Positions 45,536 through 58,102 of a stretch of DNA of 64,000 nucleotides are shown here, in pieces; within the stretch, counting starts at the first letter, position 1, and the number at the start of each line of letters is the position of its first letter. The notes below the pieces were generated by a model. It saw only the letters and a list, made by a program, of their open reading frames with translations. It did not search any database and had not been told where the DNA came from. The stretch is taken from the NCBI GenBank assembly GCA_011109175.1, contig RDEW01000010.1, forward strand, positions 124,001 to 188,000, in the 5' to 3' direction. This stretch comes from Dicyema japonicum. Taxonomy: Eukaryota; Dicyemida; Rhombozoa; Dicyemidae. Made by a program: the position numbers and the translations under genes.

Positions 45536-45699
45536 TTAGAATTAACCGCTCTGTTATTATAAAAATTTACAATTAAAAAAATAAAATAAACTCTCAGTTA
45601 TTTTTTACTTCAATAAATTTTTAAAATATTATTCAACAACTTCAAGATAATTCTCCTTTCTGATCAGAATTTTTTGTTAGATTGGCAATTTCGGCCAAA

Positions 45700-47370
45700 T
45701 CAGAAAGCTACAAAGGAAAACACTGACTTAACGAGATGAAGAAGGAAAACATATTGCTAACCAACAAGAAATTGCAGAACTTATAGCGGACTATTTTGAA
45801 ACACAATTCGTATCAAAAATAGCAAAAAACTCACAATTAACAGGAATCAAGGAAAATTAGACGAAGAAATAACTTTGGAAGAAGTGATGACGGGAAGTTT
45901 CAAACTGAAGGACAATAAGAGTCCCAGCCCAGATGGCTTAAATGGTGAATTTTTCAAATATGGAACTCAAAAACTATACAAGATAATTGCCTGGATTCTA
46001 AACGAAACGTATAATAAAGGAACCACCTTGCCATTTGGAGAAGGACAATTGATACCTGTACAGAAGCCAAACAAAAAAGCAGGGAAAGTTGAGAACCTAA
46101 GACCAATGGTCTTAACCAACACATTACGGAAGATATTAGCCAATATTACGCTTCAAAGAATTGAGGAACGCCTAGACTCGTACCTGTCGGCTTATCAAAG
46201 TGGCTTCTGCTAAAGGAGATCAACGTCTGATGTTATATGGAGCCACAAATGGAGAAGTGCGACTGTTCAAAATTAAAAATAACGACAACTATTCTGGGGA
46301 TTAATATGTCAAAGGCCTTTGATTCCGTCAACAGGAACAAGCTGCTGCAAATACTGGAGCTCAACGATTAGGATGGTCAGGACACTCCTGGCATACACAA
46401 GTTTGATGGTCAAGGCTGGAAAAGCTTTATCGATAACATTTGAAACGACAATTAGTACTCCTCAAAGAGATCCATTATCCCCGATTTTGTTTATTATTTA
46501 TCTGGAGGCAGCTCTACGAGACTTGAAGCCTTATATCGGAGAAGAAACGAGCATAATAGCATATGAGGATGACGTGGACTTCATTTGAATAACAAAAAAG
46601 AGTTAATTTCACTTTTGGAAAAAATTTCTGATAAAATGGCTGAATGTTCATTAAAAGTAAACACAAACAAAACCGAAATCACTGAGCTAAAAAGAAGTGA
46701 AGAAAGGACCGAGGAGCACTGGCATAGATCAAAAAAACTAGGATCCCTTTTCGGTGACACCAAAGATATAACACGAAGGAAGACACTAACTATTGTCGCT
46801 TTCAACAAAATGAAGAAGACCTGGCTTCTGCACAAAAGGCTTGACCCTAAAACTCGAATGAGACTATACAATGCCCTAGTGAGGCCAATCCTATTATATA
46901 ATGCCGGTACATGGGCATGTACAGGGCAGGAACTCGAAAAGTTCAATGTTTTTCACAGAAATCATCTCCGAGCACTTCTTTCTTCTCGAAGCCTTTTCAA
47001 AATGCCGTCCGAAATCTTATACAAGAGAACAGGAACTGAGCCAGTATCATGTAATATTACTAATTCAAGATGAGGCTGTTTGGACACATACTCCGCCACG
47101 ATATGAGGACCCCTGCAACATAGCAATGGAGGAGAATTTTATCTTGGAGGCTTCGCGTTTCCGCGTCCGGCCGAGGACAAAATAGCCGGTAATCCTAGAT
47201 GAAGATCTCAGGAGGATTGGAAAGTGCCTTAAAGATGGGGATAATCTAGATATGCTACGGAACCTGGCAACGGATCGAAAAAGATGGGCGATGTTAATTA
47301 GATTGTTAACTTTTCGTGTTGCACATTCTTTGTCATGATCTTGGCAGCGAGTACGTGCCTATAATAATAA
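45700..47370 (+). mobile_element. RTE-like LINE, RT and 3' end (5' truncated)
   Basis: The open frames in order read LKDNKSPSPDGLNGEFFKYG (45905-45965), LPFGEGQLIPVQKPNKKAG (46030-46085), LRPMVLTNTLRKILANI (46098-46150), SAYQSGF (46190), a shifted MSKAFDSVNRNKL (46305-46345), QRDPLSPILFIIYLEAAL (46465-46520), an eroded active site AYEDDVDFI (46558-46586), KTEITELKRSEERTEEHW (46670-46725) and KLGSLFGDTKDITRRKTL (46735-46790). The 3' end reads GTGCCTATAATAATAATACC. The same 3' terminus appears at 27.3-27.6 kb. Confidence 0.85.
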
Positions 47371-47719
47371 TACCTCAAACAAGTTTTGTAAACTTTAACG
47401 TTCACCTTATGCAAGGAAAATCATGTTCGAGTAAGCATTAGTGACTTTATAGATCCTAGAGTGGTAGATGAATGAGAAAGTCAGATATTTTTACAGTGGC
47501 ATCTGTGAAATCGTAATTAAAATGATCTGTTAGCTTGAAATGTTTATTAGGCATAAGATTCAATAAAAAGCTGTTGTTGGAAAATTCGTGAGTTGATAAA
47601 AAACCTGAATATTTTCTACTAACAGTCTTAACCTTTTCAGTTACCTTTCTGATAAAACCAATAGTTATCAAAAACTCGAAAAATTTAACAAAAAAACCAA
47701 TAAAAATTATTCTTTATTA
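47371..47719. other. Spacer without recognised features
   Basis: AT-rich interval between the 3' ends of an RTE-like element (plus) and a Jockey-like element (minus). Nothing recognised. Confidence 0.4.
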
Positions 47720-49600
47720 TTATTTTAAAACCCCAAGACCACAAAGAATGAAAGAATTAACTTGCTAAATTACGTGATCCCAGCCTCCAACATCTCTTGA
47801 ATTCTCTTCGAATGCTCCGCCAGTGAACCAACAGCGTTTCTAAAGTGTCTTCTTTTATTTCTGCAAAGGAATTCTATCGGGGTTCACTTTTTAATTCCGA
47901 TCTGAATTCCTCCGCATGAACCACCCTCTCTCTGAATGGGTTTCCTAGCTCATTGCACATACGTAGGAAGCCTAGGCCATTTCTCACCGTCGCCTCTTCT
48001 GAAAGCAGACTGGGGATGGATGTGGAGTCTGATTTTACATGCCTCATGATCTTCCGTCTGAGGAAGTTCATGCGCTCCACCCTCGTAGAAGGAATTGCGA
48101 ATCTCCAGGCAGAACAGGCATATTCAGTCGTTGGCGCAATAATTTGGAGATATACTTTGCTGATACAAGCAGTAGGAAGGAAGGGGCTCTTCTTTACGAT
48201 GGCTTTTAGGACGTTCCATTTTCGAAAACCCTTGGTTAACACCTCCTCCGTGTGACTGGCGAACGTCATCAGAGAGTCGAAAGTTACTCCAAGGATATTT
48301 TGGATTCGTGTGTTTACGAGGAATATCTCAAGTCCACCTTTAAATCTTCTGTCCGTAGTAAATAGGGTGAACTGGATGCAGACACAGACAGTAAATTCAT
48401 GGATAGCCAGTCACACACCTGGTTGAGGTGTGACTGAACCACCGCCACAGCCCTGGAGGGAGATTTGTTCCTTGCAGCGATAATCAGGTCGTCTGCATAA
48501 GATAAAAACATGGTTGATAGTAGGTAAATCGTGTAGAAATAAGTTAAATAAGAGAGAAGATAGAGGGGGCCTTGTGGGACCCCATTATGGAGTAGTCTTG
48601 ATTTCGAAGTAATTTTTCCAATCTGGACTCTTCCACATCGGCCATTTAAGAATTTTTCCAGCCATAGCATGATGCTCGGATGTACATTTGAGTTAAATAT
48701 CCACTTTGTTAGGAGAGTCCTCGAAACCGAGTCGAAGGCTTTCTGTATATCTATAGACACCAGAGCCGTCCGTAAGTAAGTTTTCATGTTGAAGCCGTCT
48801 GTGATGAACTGGGATACAGATCCCAAATGCGTCGTTGTAGAACGGCCTGATCTGAAGCCATGTTGAAAATCAGGAAACACTAGAACAGGGGTGATCAACA
48901 TTAGTACAAACTTATCCAACACTTTTGACAAGGCGCCAGTTATGGATACAGGGTGGTATGAGGATGGAATGTCTTTTGATTTTCCAGGCTTGAGGATTGG
49001 AGTAATCACTGAGTTCTTCCATATGTTTGGTATTGTATGGGATTTTATAGACTGATTGTATAGTCTTGATAACATAATATGAGCCTCCTAGGTGGTTAAG
49101 GTGGATAGCACAGACACCGTCGGGGCCCCAGGCTCGGGTTTGTCGTAGAAATTTAAAATTCCTTTCCACGTCGTAGGGAGTGAAGAACGTCGTAAATGTC
49201 TACTGTTGTGGGCCACCTCGTTTGACATGCAGAGATCGAGAGAAGTCCTTGTGGCTGATCGACACATAGTATTTCATGAGGTTATTAGCGAGTTTCCGTG
49301 CATATTCCGGGGCAAAGGTAACGGTTTCCACTCTGCCGTCATCTTCCTTTGTGAGGCTGTTGCTACTCTTTAGTGTCTTCTAGAAGGTTCCACACGAGTT
49401 CTTGTGCCATAGTCGACCAACAAGCCGACTCCACTTTTGTCTTTATTTATCACGGAATAGTTGGGAAATTATGCGATTTAGAGAGCGTATGGACGATATA
49501 GAGCCATCTGATTGCATTCCGGTTTTCTTCAAGGCATCCCGTTTCTTGATATAAAATAGTTTGCATGTGCGCACTTTTAAAGTTCTTTATTTCATTTTGT
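47720..49600 (-). mobile_element. Jockey-like LINE, RT and 3' end
   Basis: The minus-strand frame 49075-48314 carries NSVITPILKPGKSKDIPSSY, GALSKVLDKFVLML, QHGFRSGRSTTTHLGSVSQF, ALVSIDIQKAFDSVSRTLL, HNGVPQGP and FLSYADDLIIAARNKSPSRA. The next frame (48269-47874) carries HTEEVLTKGFRKWNVLKAIV, YACSAWRFAIPSTR and HAEEFRSELKSEPR. Upstream, 49600-49080 holds the pre-RT linker. The 3' terminus at about 47720 reads TTGTGGTCTTGGGGTTTTAA. The active-site YADD is intact. The left edge of the tandem duplication (48875) falls inside its RT domain, so only the upstream part is repeated at 57012. Confidence 0.85.
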
Positions 49601-49969
49601 ACGCTTTGTCATGAGATTAGTCATAGCCTTGTAAACTAGTCACTAGTGTTGTAAGTGTGTTTTGTGACCAATGTTGTGATTGCTCAACACTCGGCTGAGG
49701 TAAAATTCTCTAACGCTAACTGGTTCGCGACAACAAAAAGGTTGTGACCACTGTTCTAAACGACTGCAAGACTTCCTATCTTGCCTCGGTTCACTTTCGA
49801 TTTCTGGGCCACAGAAGATACATCCAACTGATCTCTGCGTGCGTACGTTTTTGATTGTTACTTTCTGTTACTCATCTGTTTCCTTTATTTGAAGGGACTG
49901 GGGGTAAATATCGATATCCTCAAACCTTGAATGCTAGGAAGGAACGCTTAATGAATGAATACTATAATA

Positions 49970-50110
49970 CCAAAGACCACGGTAACACCAAAATATTTAA
50001 TCAAGTGATCCCATCACACTCTAGCAGAGATCTCAACATGGCCAATTTTCTTCCCCGACCCCATATAAGCACACATCGACTGAATGGCTTGATCTCCTTA
50101 GTCAACGACA
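49970..50110 (-). mobile_element. Jockey-like LINE 3' terminus fragment
   Basis: ACCAAAGACCACGGTAACAC, then TCAAGTGATCCCATCACAC is the reverse complement of the 3' end seen in the copies at 37.0 and 47.7 kb. Only about 140 bp are recognisable. The adjoining minus-strand frame 50309-50124 (PMYAASGVHSFVEQIF, then KNGFYNYGTMEFRKVP) is unrecognised. Both recur in unit 2 at about 58103-58444. Confidence 0.5.
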
Positions 50111-50929
50111 TGTCCCTCGGTTCTTACGTATTAAAGATACCAGAGGCATTTGAGACTGGGACTTTCCGGAACTCCATCGTTCCGTAATTGTAGAATCCAT
50201 TTTTTGCTACCTTCGGTCTTAAAAATATTTGTTCAACAAATGAATGGACCCCAGATGCCGCATACATAGGAAACGATGACTCAACGTATTGGTTGTATGT
50301 AGAATTCAAAATAGGGAGATTTCCGATATTCCATAAGACATTTCAATACGTTATTCTTATTTTCACATTTTGTTATAACTTCAACATAGGGGAGAATGGC
50401 ATGTGCATGTCAAAAATCACCCAATGATCTTTTGAGATTTTCTAAACGGGATATCACCATTGTTTTTTTAATCGATCGTCGTCTACCCAATATCTTGTCT
50501 GATGATTTGATAGAGTTGTGACTGACTTCTCAGTGCTATAGACAGGTGGTTCTACAGCAACTTTAAGAAGGTCCAGGTTTTGTTAGACTTTGAAGTCATA
50601 GTCTGGATGTCCCGATCACGTGACAATGATGTGGCTTGAGGTGGTATGATTGTTACTGACATTATTAGTGGACTAATTAATTTTCTGATTAATACTGACG
50701 TAAATGATTAATTGAATAAATGATGCAAACGTGTCAAAGGTAACTCTGAGGATTGAGGGATCTTCTTGATTGGGATCAGGTAGTCATTCAAGTTTACTTA
50801 TTCTCGTCTTTTTTGTGAAGCGTTACATGAGATTTTCCTGGTGGGGCTTTTTCACGGTTTTTTGAAAATCAAAAACTCCCGAGGTTAAATATCTTCATGC
50901 CTTTTCAGGTCTTCCATTTCTTGATGTAC

Positions 50930-51720
50930 TATTAAGTTGTCAATATAGATAAAAGTATATCGTTGGGGTATCTGGAGCTGGAAGGTCCTACAGAATAGGT
51001 GTTGGAGATAACGAAGATCCATGTGGGAGTCTGTTTAAGAGGAACCGCGATTTTAACCTTTTGTTATTCAACACCACTCGTCATGACCTGAGATTAGGAT
51101 GGATAGAAAACTTCCGGGAATCCATGTTCTCGCCTTCTTAGTATCAATCAAGACTAAACGATTATTTCGTATGGGTTAGGACGATTTAACTCCTCGGTAG
51201 TAAATCGAACTAGTTTGGTCAAGTTGGTTATAGTCATAGTGTTAGAAGGTGGTAGTTTATGGACGGAGAGATTTCTCAAAGGGCCAGTTTTTCTAACATA
51301 CATGAAATCCTGCGTGTGGCGAGTAAAAAGGATTTGATGGGTGATTTTTTTGTTTTAATGAACAAAATGTACCCGTGTTTATATGTCAAGCAGAAACGAA
51401 AGGAGTTGGGGGCGATCCATAGGACTGAAACTTTTTTGAGGTGCAGAATTATTTCATGTCTGGTAACAGTTAGATTGAAGGAAAGTCATCTATCTCGGAA
51501 AAGGATTTGAAGGTGAGGCTTCCGAAGTTGATGATGGTATGCTGTGTAACTCCCATTTTCTTGGAATTTTCAGTATAATTAGGTCATTGTCTAAATTGTA
51601 TGACATCCCAAGAGGTGGTAATAACCACAAAGGAACGGAAGGTCCGATGAAGTAAGGATTCGTTATGTCTGGTTTGGCCTCCCAGTGTGTTTTTTTAATC
51701 ATTAAAATTAATCAAGGGGA
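50930..51720 (-). mobile_element. Strongly decayed Jockey-like endonuclease and RT region
   Basis: In minus-strand frames, KPDITNPYFIGPSVPLWLLP, then MSYNLDNDLIILKIP (about 51685-51565) mirrors the end of the endonuclease in the 3.7-6.6 kb copy (SPDISFASSRIAPVISW, then YDFHSDHNPIILKL). NLTKLVRFTTEELNRPNPY (about 51230-51175) and a heavily mutated RT text follow to about 50930. No catalytic motif is intact. Recurs at about 59067-59856. Confidence 0.4.
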
Positions 51721-51986
51721 TATCTATGGGGACATGGGGGAATGCAGTTGTTCGCAATTGTTATTTGAATCCAAGAAAGGTGGATTTTTTGAGTTGGAAG
51801 ATGGCTGATAGGTGTACTGGTGATTTTCGTCTGCTACGGTTCGACGTCATTGCAGGAGAAGACATGATACTGGTTTTAAGTGGTTAATAGAAATTGAAAG
51901 AAAACTGAATGATCATCTGTCGGAATCGTGGTAGTTAACATGTTGTTATGAGGAATAGATATCTTATTAGTAATTATAGTTAGTTG

Positions 51987-53605
51987 TTAGACGTTAGCTT
52001 TTGCTTGTTGAAAGACTGTATTCCAATTACTCAAAGAAATAGAAATTTCATTATAAGTCTTATTTTTAGTTTCTGGCATGAAGATGAAGAGAAATATGAA
52101 TCCCCCGGTGCATACTGCGACGAAAACGAGCAAAATATAATTCTTAACGAAATACTGCAGAAATTATAAAGCATATACATTGCTAAGGGCTGGTCTGAAT
52201 ATCCAAAAAACAACAAAGTTTGCAAAATTTCCAACGAGAACCCCACCAGAGGCAGCCTTACCCCTGGAATCTTGCGTAAAGTACTCAACCATAATAGCCT
52301 GAGGGACAATTCCATATGAAACAGCAAATGATATAATGAAGATGTATATTGATATAATAGACAAGGCTGTAATATTATGCACCAGAGATATGACTTCCAT
52401 AATTAAACTTGTAATAATTAATAGGGTTGGCCATAATATTAAAAACCTTCTCCCATATATTTCAATTAATGGAATCTTAATGTAACATTATTAATTACGG
52501 CGAAAATTGTGGCAATACAATTTACTGCCCCAGTGCCGATTACTACATAAGGTATTGCCCATTTTTCAACCCCAGCTTCGTCATAAATGGATCCGGTAAA
52601 TGATAAAATCTTAATTAATTGTAGTATTTACAGCATTAATTCCCGTGAATTGGACCAAAATTAGAGAAACGAAGACAATTGTGAGAGGTTTGCTAAGTGA
52701 TTTACGAGTTAACAGTTCTTTCCACGAAATGTCAGTCGTTGATGTATTTTCTATTTCTTCTTTCATTTCTGAAATCTCTTTCTTACAAGTTTCTCTATTT
52801 TTCCTAAACTGCATCAGTGCTAAAATGAATAATTTCGATTACCATTCATAGCTTGGGTTTCATCATTTGTTTTGAACAAAATATGACGAGGGCTGTCGGG
52901 AAAGAAGAAAAACAATGGTACGAATACTACTGAAATCATTCCCGGAATTGTTAATGAAATGCTCCAATAAGGTTCATTTCCTTAAATGTAAATGAAGAAT
53001 ACTGAAAATTGGAGGAATATTCAATAGTTGAGCTATTAATATTCCCAATGTAATGGAGAACTGATGGATTGCAATTACTCCCCACGGAATCCCATTGGCG
53101 TTATTTCGATCATGTACATTGTTACAATGGGCACCAGAATTCCTACAAACTAAGCAATACTTCCTTACCCACACTCAAACCCGAAAAAAAGCGAGAAGGA
53201 AACAAAAGCTCGATAGAATTTAATGGTTTACTTAGTCCCCCAAAAAGTGACCCAATGATGACAAAGACGCTATTATAAATAAGTGCCATTTTCCTTCCAA
53301 CTCTATCAGCGATAAATGGTGCCATGAAAGCCCCAATAGTTGCTCCAATTAAATATATGCTGGCAATTCCAGCCCAAATAAGAGAAAAAGCTTTTTCGAT
53401 GTCTTTGTTAACCAAAAAATATTTATTCAAAAAGTTAATTCTCATTAATTCTTTAGCTTGCTATGGATAAGTCATAAACTACCTCTTCTATGCCTTCCAA
53501 TACCCCATTTCCATGTCCATATATTAATGAGCAACCAAGTCCGGCAATAGATATTGCACCATAATATTTCAAAGATACGTCTGAGTGTAACGCTTTTATA
53601 TCCAT
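51987..53605 (-). CDS. Sugar porter (SLC2/GLUT-type, MFS), copy 2, one frameshift
   Basis: A major-facilitator hexose transporter of the plasma membrane. From ATG at 53605 (MDIKALHSDVSLKYYG) to the stop at 51987, removal of seven short introns gives about 485 residues: 53482-53461, 53168-53143, 53002-52981, 52842-52820, 52631-52610, 52498-52476, 52178-52155 (22, 26, 22, 23, 22, 23, 24 nt). Family marks: ADRVGRKMALIYN (DRxGRK after TM2), FFSGLSVGILVPIVTMYMIE, IEITPMGFRGG, FFFPDSPRHILF (PxSPR), VQFTGINAILSFTGSIY (QxxGINA), DSRGKAAS and FMPETKNKTY (PETK). Residue spacing allows the usual 12 membrane helices. The only coding break is a missing base near 53080 (RGG region), where copies 1 and 3 read correctly. 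It is most like insect facilitated trehalose/glucose transporters, but the substrate cannot be read from sequence. Copies 1 and 3 are more damaged. Confidence 0.85.
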
Positions 53606-54119
53606 GTATAATTATAGGTGACGGTAAAAATTATTTAAGCAAATTCTAATCAGTTCTAGGAAATATATATTCCCGAGTCGCTTTTCGTCGTAAATACCAT
53701 TTTCAATTCCAGCTCATTGATTTTTTATCAATTTTGTTCACAATTATGACTCCTAATTACGGTAGTAATTACAATTTACGTATTCCAGAACTCCTCTAGT
53801 CACTTTAGTATCTCTTAATAATAGTCGGACTGCTTTTTATACGTGACCTATTAACCTTTAGGGATGATTTTGAAAAATAAACAAGGCAAACACTACTGGG
53901 AAAGACCCAGATAACCTAATGCCCGTGTCTTCAATTGACTTGTGTACCACCTAATGGCCGTGTAATTCCTTATTGATAAGTGGACCATTTTTATTGACAG
54001 TGGATCATAATTACTGGACCTAATGGGCACGTCATTCTTATTAGTACCGGAACACTTGATGGTGAGTCTTTAATGGCGCATAATTACTGACACAATTTAT
54101 GTAATTTTAAGGACAGAGG

Positions 54120-56290
54120 CTCAATTACCTGGTGACATGGCTCTGTTAAACATATGTAAAAAACACTCATTACGATACAATCGAGAACTTCTGAGGCTCA
54201 TGACATTTAACGTACGTGGAATATCAAAAGACTGGGCAAGGAAAGTACGTTGTGACGATCTCGAGAAATACAAAATATCTACAAGTGACGAAAATCGAAA
54301 ATAGACACGATGAAACATGGAACAACTACCGACTAATTGTCTTCCCGAGTGAATGTAAGCGGGATGGGATTTGCCTTACACGTGGATTACCTCAAAAAAC
54401 TACATCGCTATTGGAGAGTTAACGACCGAATATATGTCCTACAAGTCAAACTAAATGATTTATGCCCATCCAAAAGTCTATTAACTATGATAAATGTCTA
54501 TGCACCACACTGCGGGCGAGTAATCAAGAACCCTGGTGAGCTTGAGGAATCCTACTTAGAACTATCAAGAAAATATTCGAATAATGCGTCTTTGTTGCGA
54601 GAGATATGAATGCAAAGGCCGGAATGCGAATGGGACCCGAAGAATCCTCTATTGAAAGACACGGACACGGAAGGAGATAGGCATCGGGAACTTCTCTGGT
54701 GAACTTCTGCTAGGCAAATAGGCTATTCCTGTGCAACACTTGCCTTCACGCACTCAGCTCGCCACAGACGATATGGCACGGACAAAGGAAAAACTCTGTT
54801 AAGGAGACCATGAATATATAATCAAATCAACTACATTATCTGCCGAAAGTCTGATAAACACTTGCTAAATGATGCACATTCCTACGAAGGGACAACAACT
54901 GACAGCAATCATATGATCGTTATTGCAGAACTGTCTGTAAAAAAGCACTTGACTGGGAAAAAATATATTGAACAGACAACATTCATGGGAAATCATTACA
55001 TCCCTATTAAAAGATGTGGAGTGCCTAAATGACAATTCAAGGATGTTTGCGGCTTTACAAATCCTGCGGACAAAGATAGGACAAAACATCCTCCAAATCA
55101 AAAACAAAAAGGAAAATTCGTTGATAACCAAGAAGAAAAAGCCGAACTAATTGCATGTCACTTTGAAATGTTGCTGAATACAGACAATGAGGAATTTCCC
55201 CCTTTCCAGGAAGAACCGAGGACATTAATGAATGCTATTACAGTGGAAGAAGTTGAATCAGCTCTAAAAAAACTGAAGAATAAAAAGAGTGCTGAGCCAG
55301 ACAACATAATCACTGAGCTTTTAAAACATGGGTTAAAAAAACTTAGTGAAACAATTGCAAAAGTTTTAAATGACATGAAACTAATACCTATCTAGGACTT
55401 GGAAATGGATTATTAATACCCATACAAAAACCGAACAAAGTAAAAGGACCAGTAAAAAATCTTCGCTCGGTCATACTTCTGAACTCGATACGCAAGATGC
55501 TGGCAACCATAGCACCTTATGCGGATTATGTGGACTTTGTATCACGGGACACGCCCGCACTCCAACACCTACTCGAAAATGCACCTGCGGAGCTTGAGAA
55601 ATGGTTTCTCAGCGTAAATGTAAACAAAACCGAAATTACTGAAATCAAAAGAGAAGACGATATTACTCATGAAAAATGGAGGTGCACTAATGAGCTCAAC
55701 TCTACTAGGAGACACTGAAGATGTACTAAGGAGGAAAACACTGGCAAATGCAGCAATGGATAAACTGAGGAATAAATGGCTAAGAGCCAAAGACTTGGAA
55801 GTGACATCAGATACAGGCTTTACGACGCCTTTGTGAAACCAATTTTACTGTACAACGCTGGGACCTGGTGAAGTTCCTTCAAAGAACTAACGAAACTGGA
55901 TTCGTTCCATAAAAGACAACTAAGAAGCATACTCAGAATGGATTGGCCACGTAGAAAATCAACCAGTGGTATTTACAACAAGTCTATGTGTTCGTACATC
56001 ACAAGGATGTGATAGATCCCCGGTGGAGGCTATTTGGACATGTTTTAAGAATGAACCTGGATGCGCCCGCTAACAAAGCGATGGAAGATTACTTTGACAG
56101 TTGCGACAAACCCTTCCACAGACGACCAAGAACGACATGCCGATTGTCTTAAACAAAGATCTAAACCAGGTGAAAAAAAGCTCAAGACTGAGGAAAAATT
56201 AAAATCAGAAGAAAATGTAAAAACGCTAAATATTGTTTTGAGTGTTGCACATTTCTTAATAATAAGGCTCGTAAAAGTGCCTTATTAATA
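54120..56290 (+). mobile_element. RTE-like LINE with internal deletion of the RT core
   Basis: The endonuclease start is LRLMTFNVRGISKDWARKVR (about 54190-54245), followed by frames with MINVYAPHCGRVIKNPGELE (54487-54546) and a later TTTDSNHMIVIAELSVKKHL-like segment (about 54885-54945). RT begins with ITVEEVESALKKLKNKKSAE (55240-55295), GNGLLIPIQKPNKVKGP and ILLNSIRKMLATI. It then jumps directly to APYADYVDFVSRDTPAL (55503-55553), so the motifs between the first RT block and the YADD box (FRxGRST, KAFDS, PQGDSLSP) are absent, about 120 codons. The active site reads YADY. It then continues as KTEITEIKRED, LLGDTEDVLRRKTLA and a 3' end near 56290. The identical deletion is in the unit 2 copy. 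Confidence 0.8.
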
Positions 56291-57011
56291 AGGCTCCATT
56301 GCTGAAATGCGAGTGCCTTTGTTAACCATTCGACCTGATATTGATGATATATGCAAAAACAATAATAATAATTAAGAATTCATTTTTTTATTAATAAAAA
56401 TTTTGGCATTAAATTACGAATTTTTGTACTTAGTTTTACACATCTTTAAAAAATTAATTTTTTTATTTTTTAATGTGTGCCGTGTATTATTTTTTTACGA
56501 TTAGTGTGCCGCGAGAATTATTTTTGAAAAGCTCTGCCCTAGAATAACGAATTTGGAGATCAGCCTAGATTTCTCAAAATCTAAAAATCTGAATATTCAT
56601 ATCTTCAAGATTTTATCTCCCCCAGAAAGAGTTAGTGACACCGCGTTAACTCCGGCAGCTAAAAAACGTAAAGATGTGCTTTTCATCTGATGTGATAACC
56701 TATGCTTATATATCCTGGTGTCCAAGGAAGCGAATAATTCTTCTCTTCCACAAAGAGATTGATGACGCCCACACCGGCGAAACCAACTCTGGTTATCCTT
56801 GGAAGCGATGATTCAAAGGCATTGATCTTTGAGGCCTGCCCCGATATCCTGTCCCAATTTTCAGAGTTATTTAATTGTGACTTTTTAAGCCAGTTTCTGG
56901 GAGACAAGTGCATTTTCACCCTACCTCAGCTAACATTGGGAGTTCTTCAAGTGAATTAAGGAAGAAAACAATCCGCTTTGAATACCGCCCAGGCGTCTTA
57001 GTATTGGAAAA
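56290..57011. other. Unassigned end of duplication unit 1
   Basis: AT-rich sequence followed by a minus-strand open frame (56919-56683: ISGQASKINAFESSLPRITR, then VGFAGVGVINLFVEEKNY) that I do not recognise. The right edge is the junction with unit 2, TATTGGAAAA|AAACACTAG at 57011/57012. Confidence 0.4.
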
Positions 57012-57735
57012 AAACACTAGAACAGGGGTGATCAACATTAGTACAAACTTATCCAACACTTTTGACAAGGCGCCAGTTATGGATACAGGGTGGTATGAGG
57101 ATGGAATGTCTTTTGATTTTCCAGGCTTGAGGATTGGAGTAATCACTGAGTTCTTCCATATGTTTGGTATTGTATGGGATTTTATATAGACTGATTGTAT
57201 AGTCTTGATAACATAATATGAGCCTCCTAGGTGGTTAAGGTGGATAGCACAGACACCGTCGGGGCCCCAGGCTCGGTTTGTCGTAGAAATTTAAAATTCC
57301 TTTCCACGTCGTAGGGAGTGAAGAACGTCGTAAATGTCTACTGTTGTGGGCCACCTCGTTTGACATGCAGAGATCGAGAGAAGTCCTTGTGGCTGATCGA
57401 CACATAGTATTTCATGAGGTTATTAGCGAGTTTCCGTGCATATTCCGGGGCAAAGGTAACGGTTTCCACTCTGCCGTCATCTTCCTTTGTGAGGCTGTTG
57501 CTACTCTTTAGTGTCTTCTAGAAGGTTCCACACGAGTTCTTGTGCCATAGTCGACCAACAAGCCGACTCCACTTTTGTCTTTATTTATCACGGAATAGTT
57601 GGGAAATTATGCGATTTAGAGAGCGTATGGACGATATAGAGCCATCTGATTGCATTCCGGTTTTCTTCAAGGCATCCCGTTTCTTGATATAAAATAGTTT
57701 GCATGTGCGCACTTTTAAAGTTCTTTATTTCATTT
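57012..57735 (-). mobile_element. Jockey-like LINE, pre-RT part (duplicated, 3' part absent)
   Basis: Repeats 48875-49600. The minus-strand frame carries MITPILKPGKSKDIPSSY, then GALSKVLDKFVLMLITPVLV, then switches at 57012 into unrelated sequence (FFSNTKTPGRYSKR), the duplication junction. The RT catalytic half found at 47.7-48.9 kb is not repeated. Confidence 0.85.
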
Positions 57736-58102
57736 TGTACGCTTTGTCATGAGATTAGTCATAGCCTTGTAAACTAGTCACTAGTGTTGTAAGTGTGTTT
57801 TGTGACCAATGTTGTGATTGCTCAACACTCGGCTGAGGTAAAATTCTCTAACGCTAACTGGTTCGCGACAACAAAAAGGTTGTGACCACTGTTCTAAACG
57901 ACTGCAAGACTTCCTATCTTGCCTCGGTTCACTTTCGATTTCTGGGCCACAGAAGATACATCCAACTGATCTCTGCGTGCGTACGTTTTGATTGTTACTT
58001 TCTGTTACTCATCTGTTTCCTTTATTTGAAGGGACTGGGGTATATCGATATCCTCAACCTTGAATGCTAGGAAGGAACGCTTAATGAATGAATACTATAA
58101 AT

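Larger units (their letters stand above)
48875..57011. repeat. 8.14-kb tandem duplication, unit 1
   Basis: From 48875 onward the sequence recurs from 57012 onward at a constant spacing of about 8,134-8,137 bp up to the end of the window, in direct orientation with roughly 99% identity by eye. The unit contains the upstream part of a Jockey-like LINE, a decayed Jockey region, a sugar-porter gene, an internally deleted RTE-like element and about 0.7 kb of unassigned sequence (56290-57011). Differences between units are mostly single-base indels. Confidence 0.95.

Noticed and set aside
50124-50309. Conserved 61-codon frame, identical in both tandem units (also 58259-58444)
   Set aside because: Identity simply reflects the recent duplication. 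I see no family match or independent conservation, so it was not called a gene.
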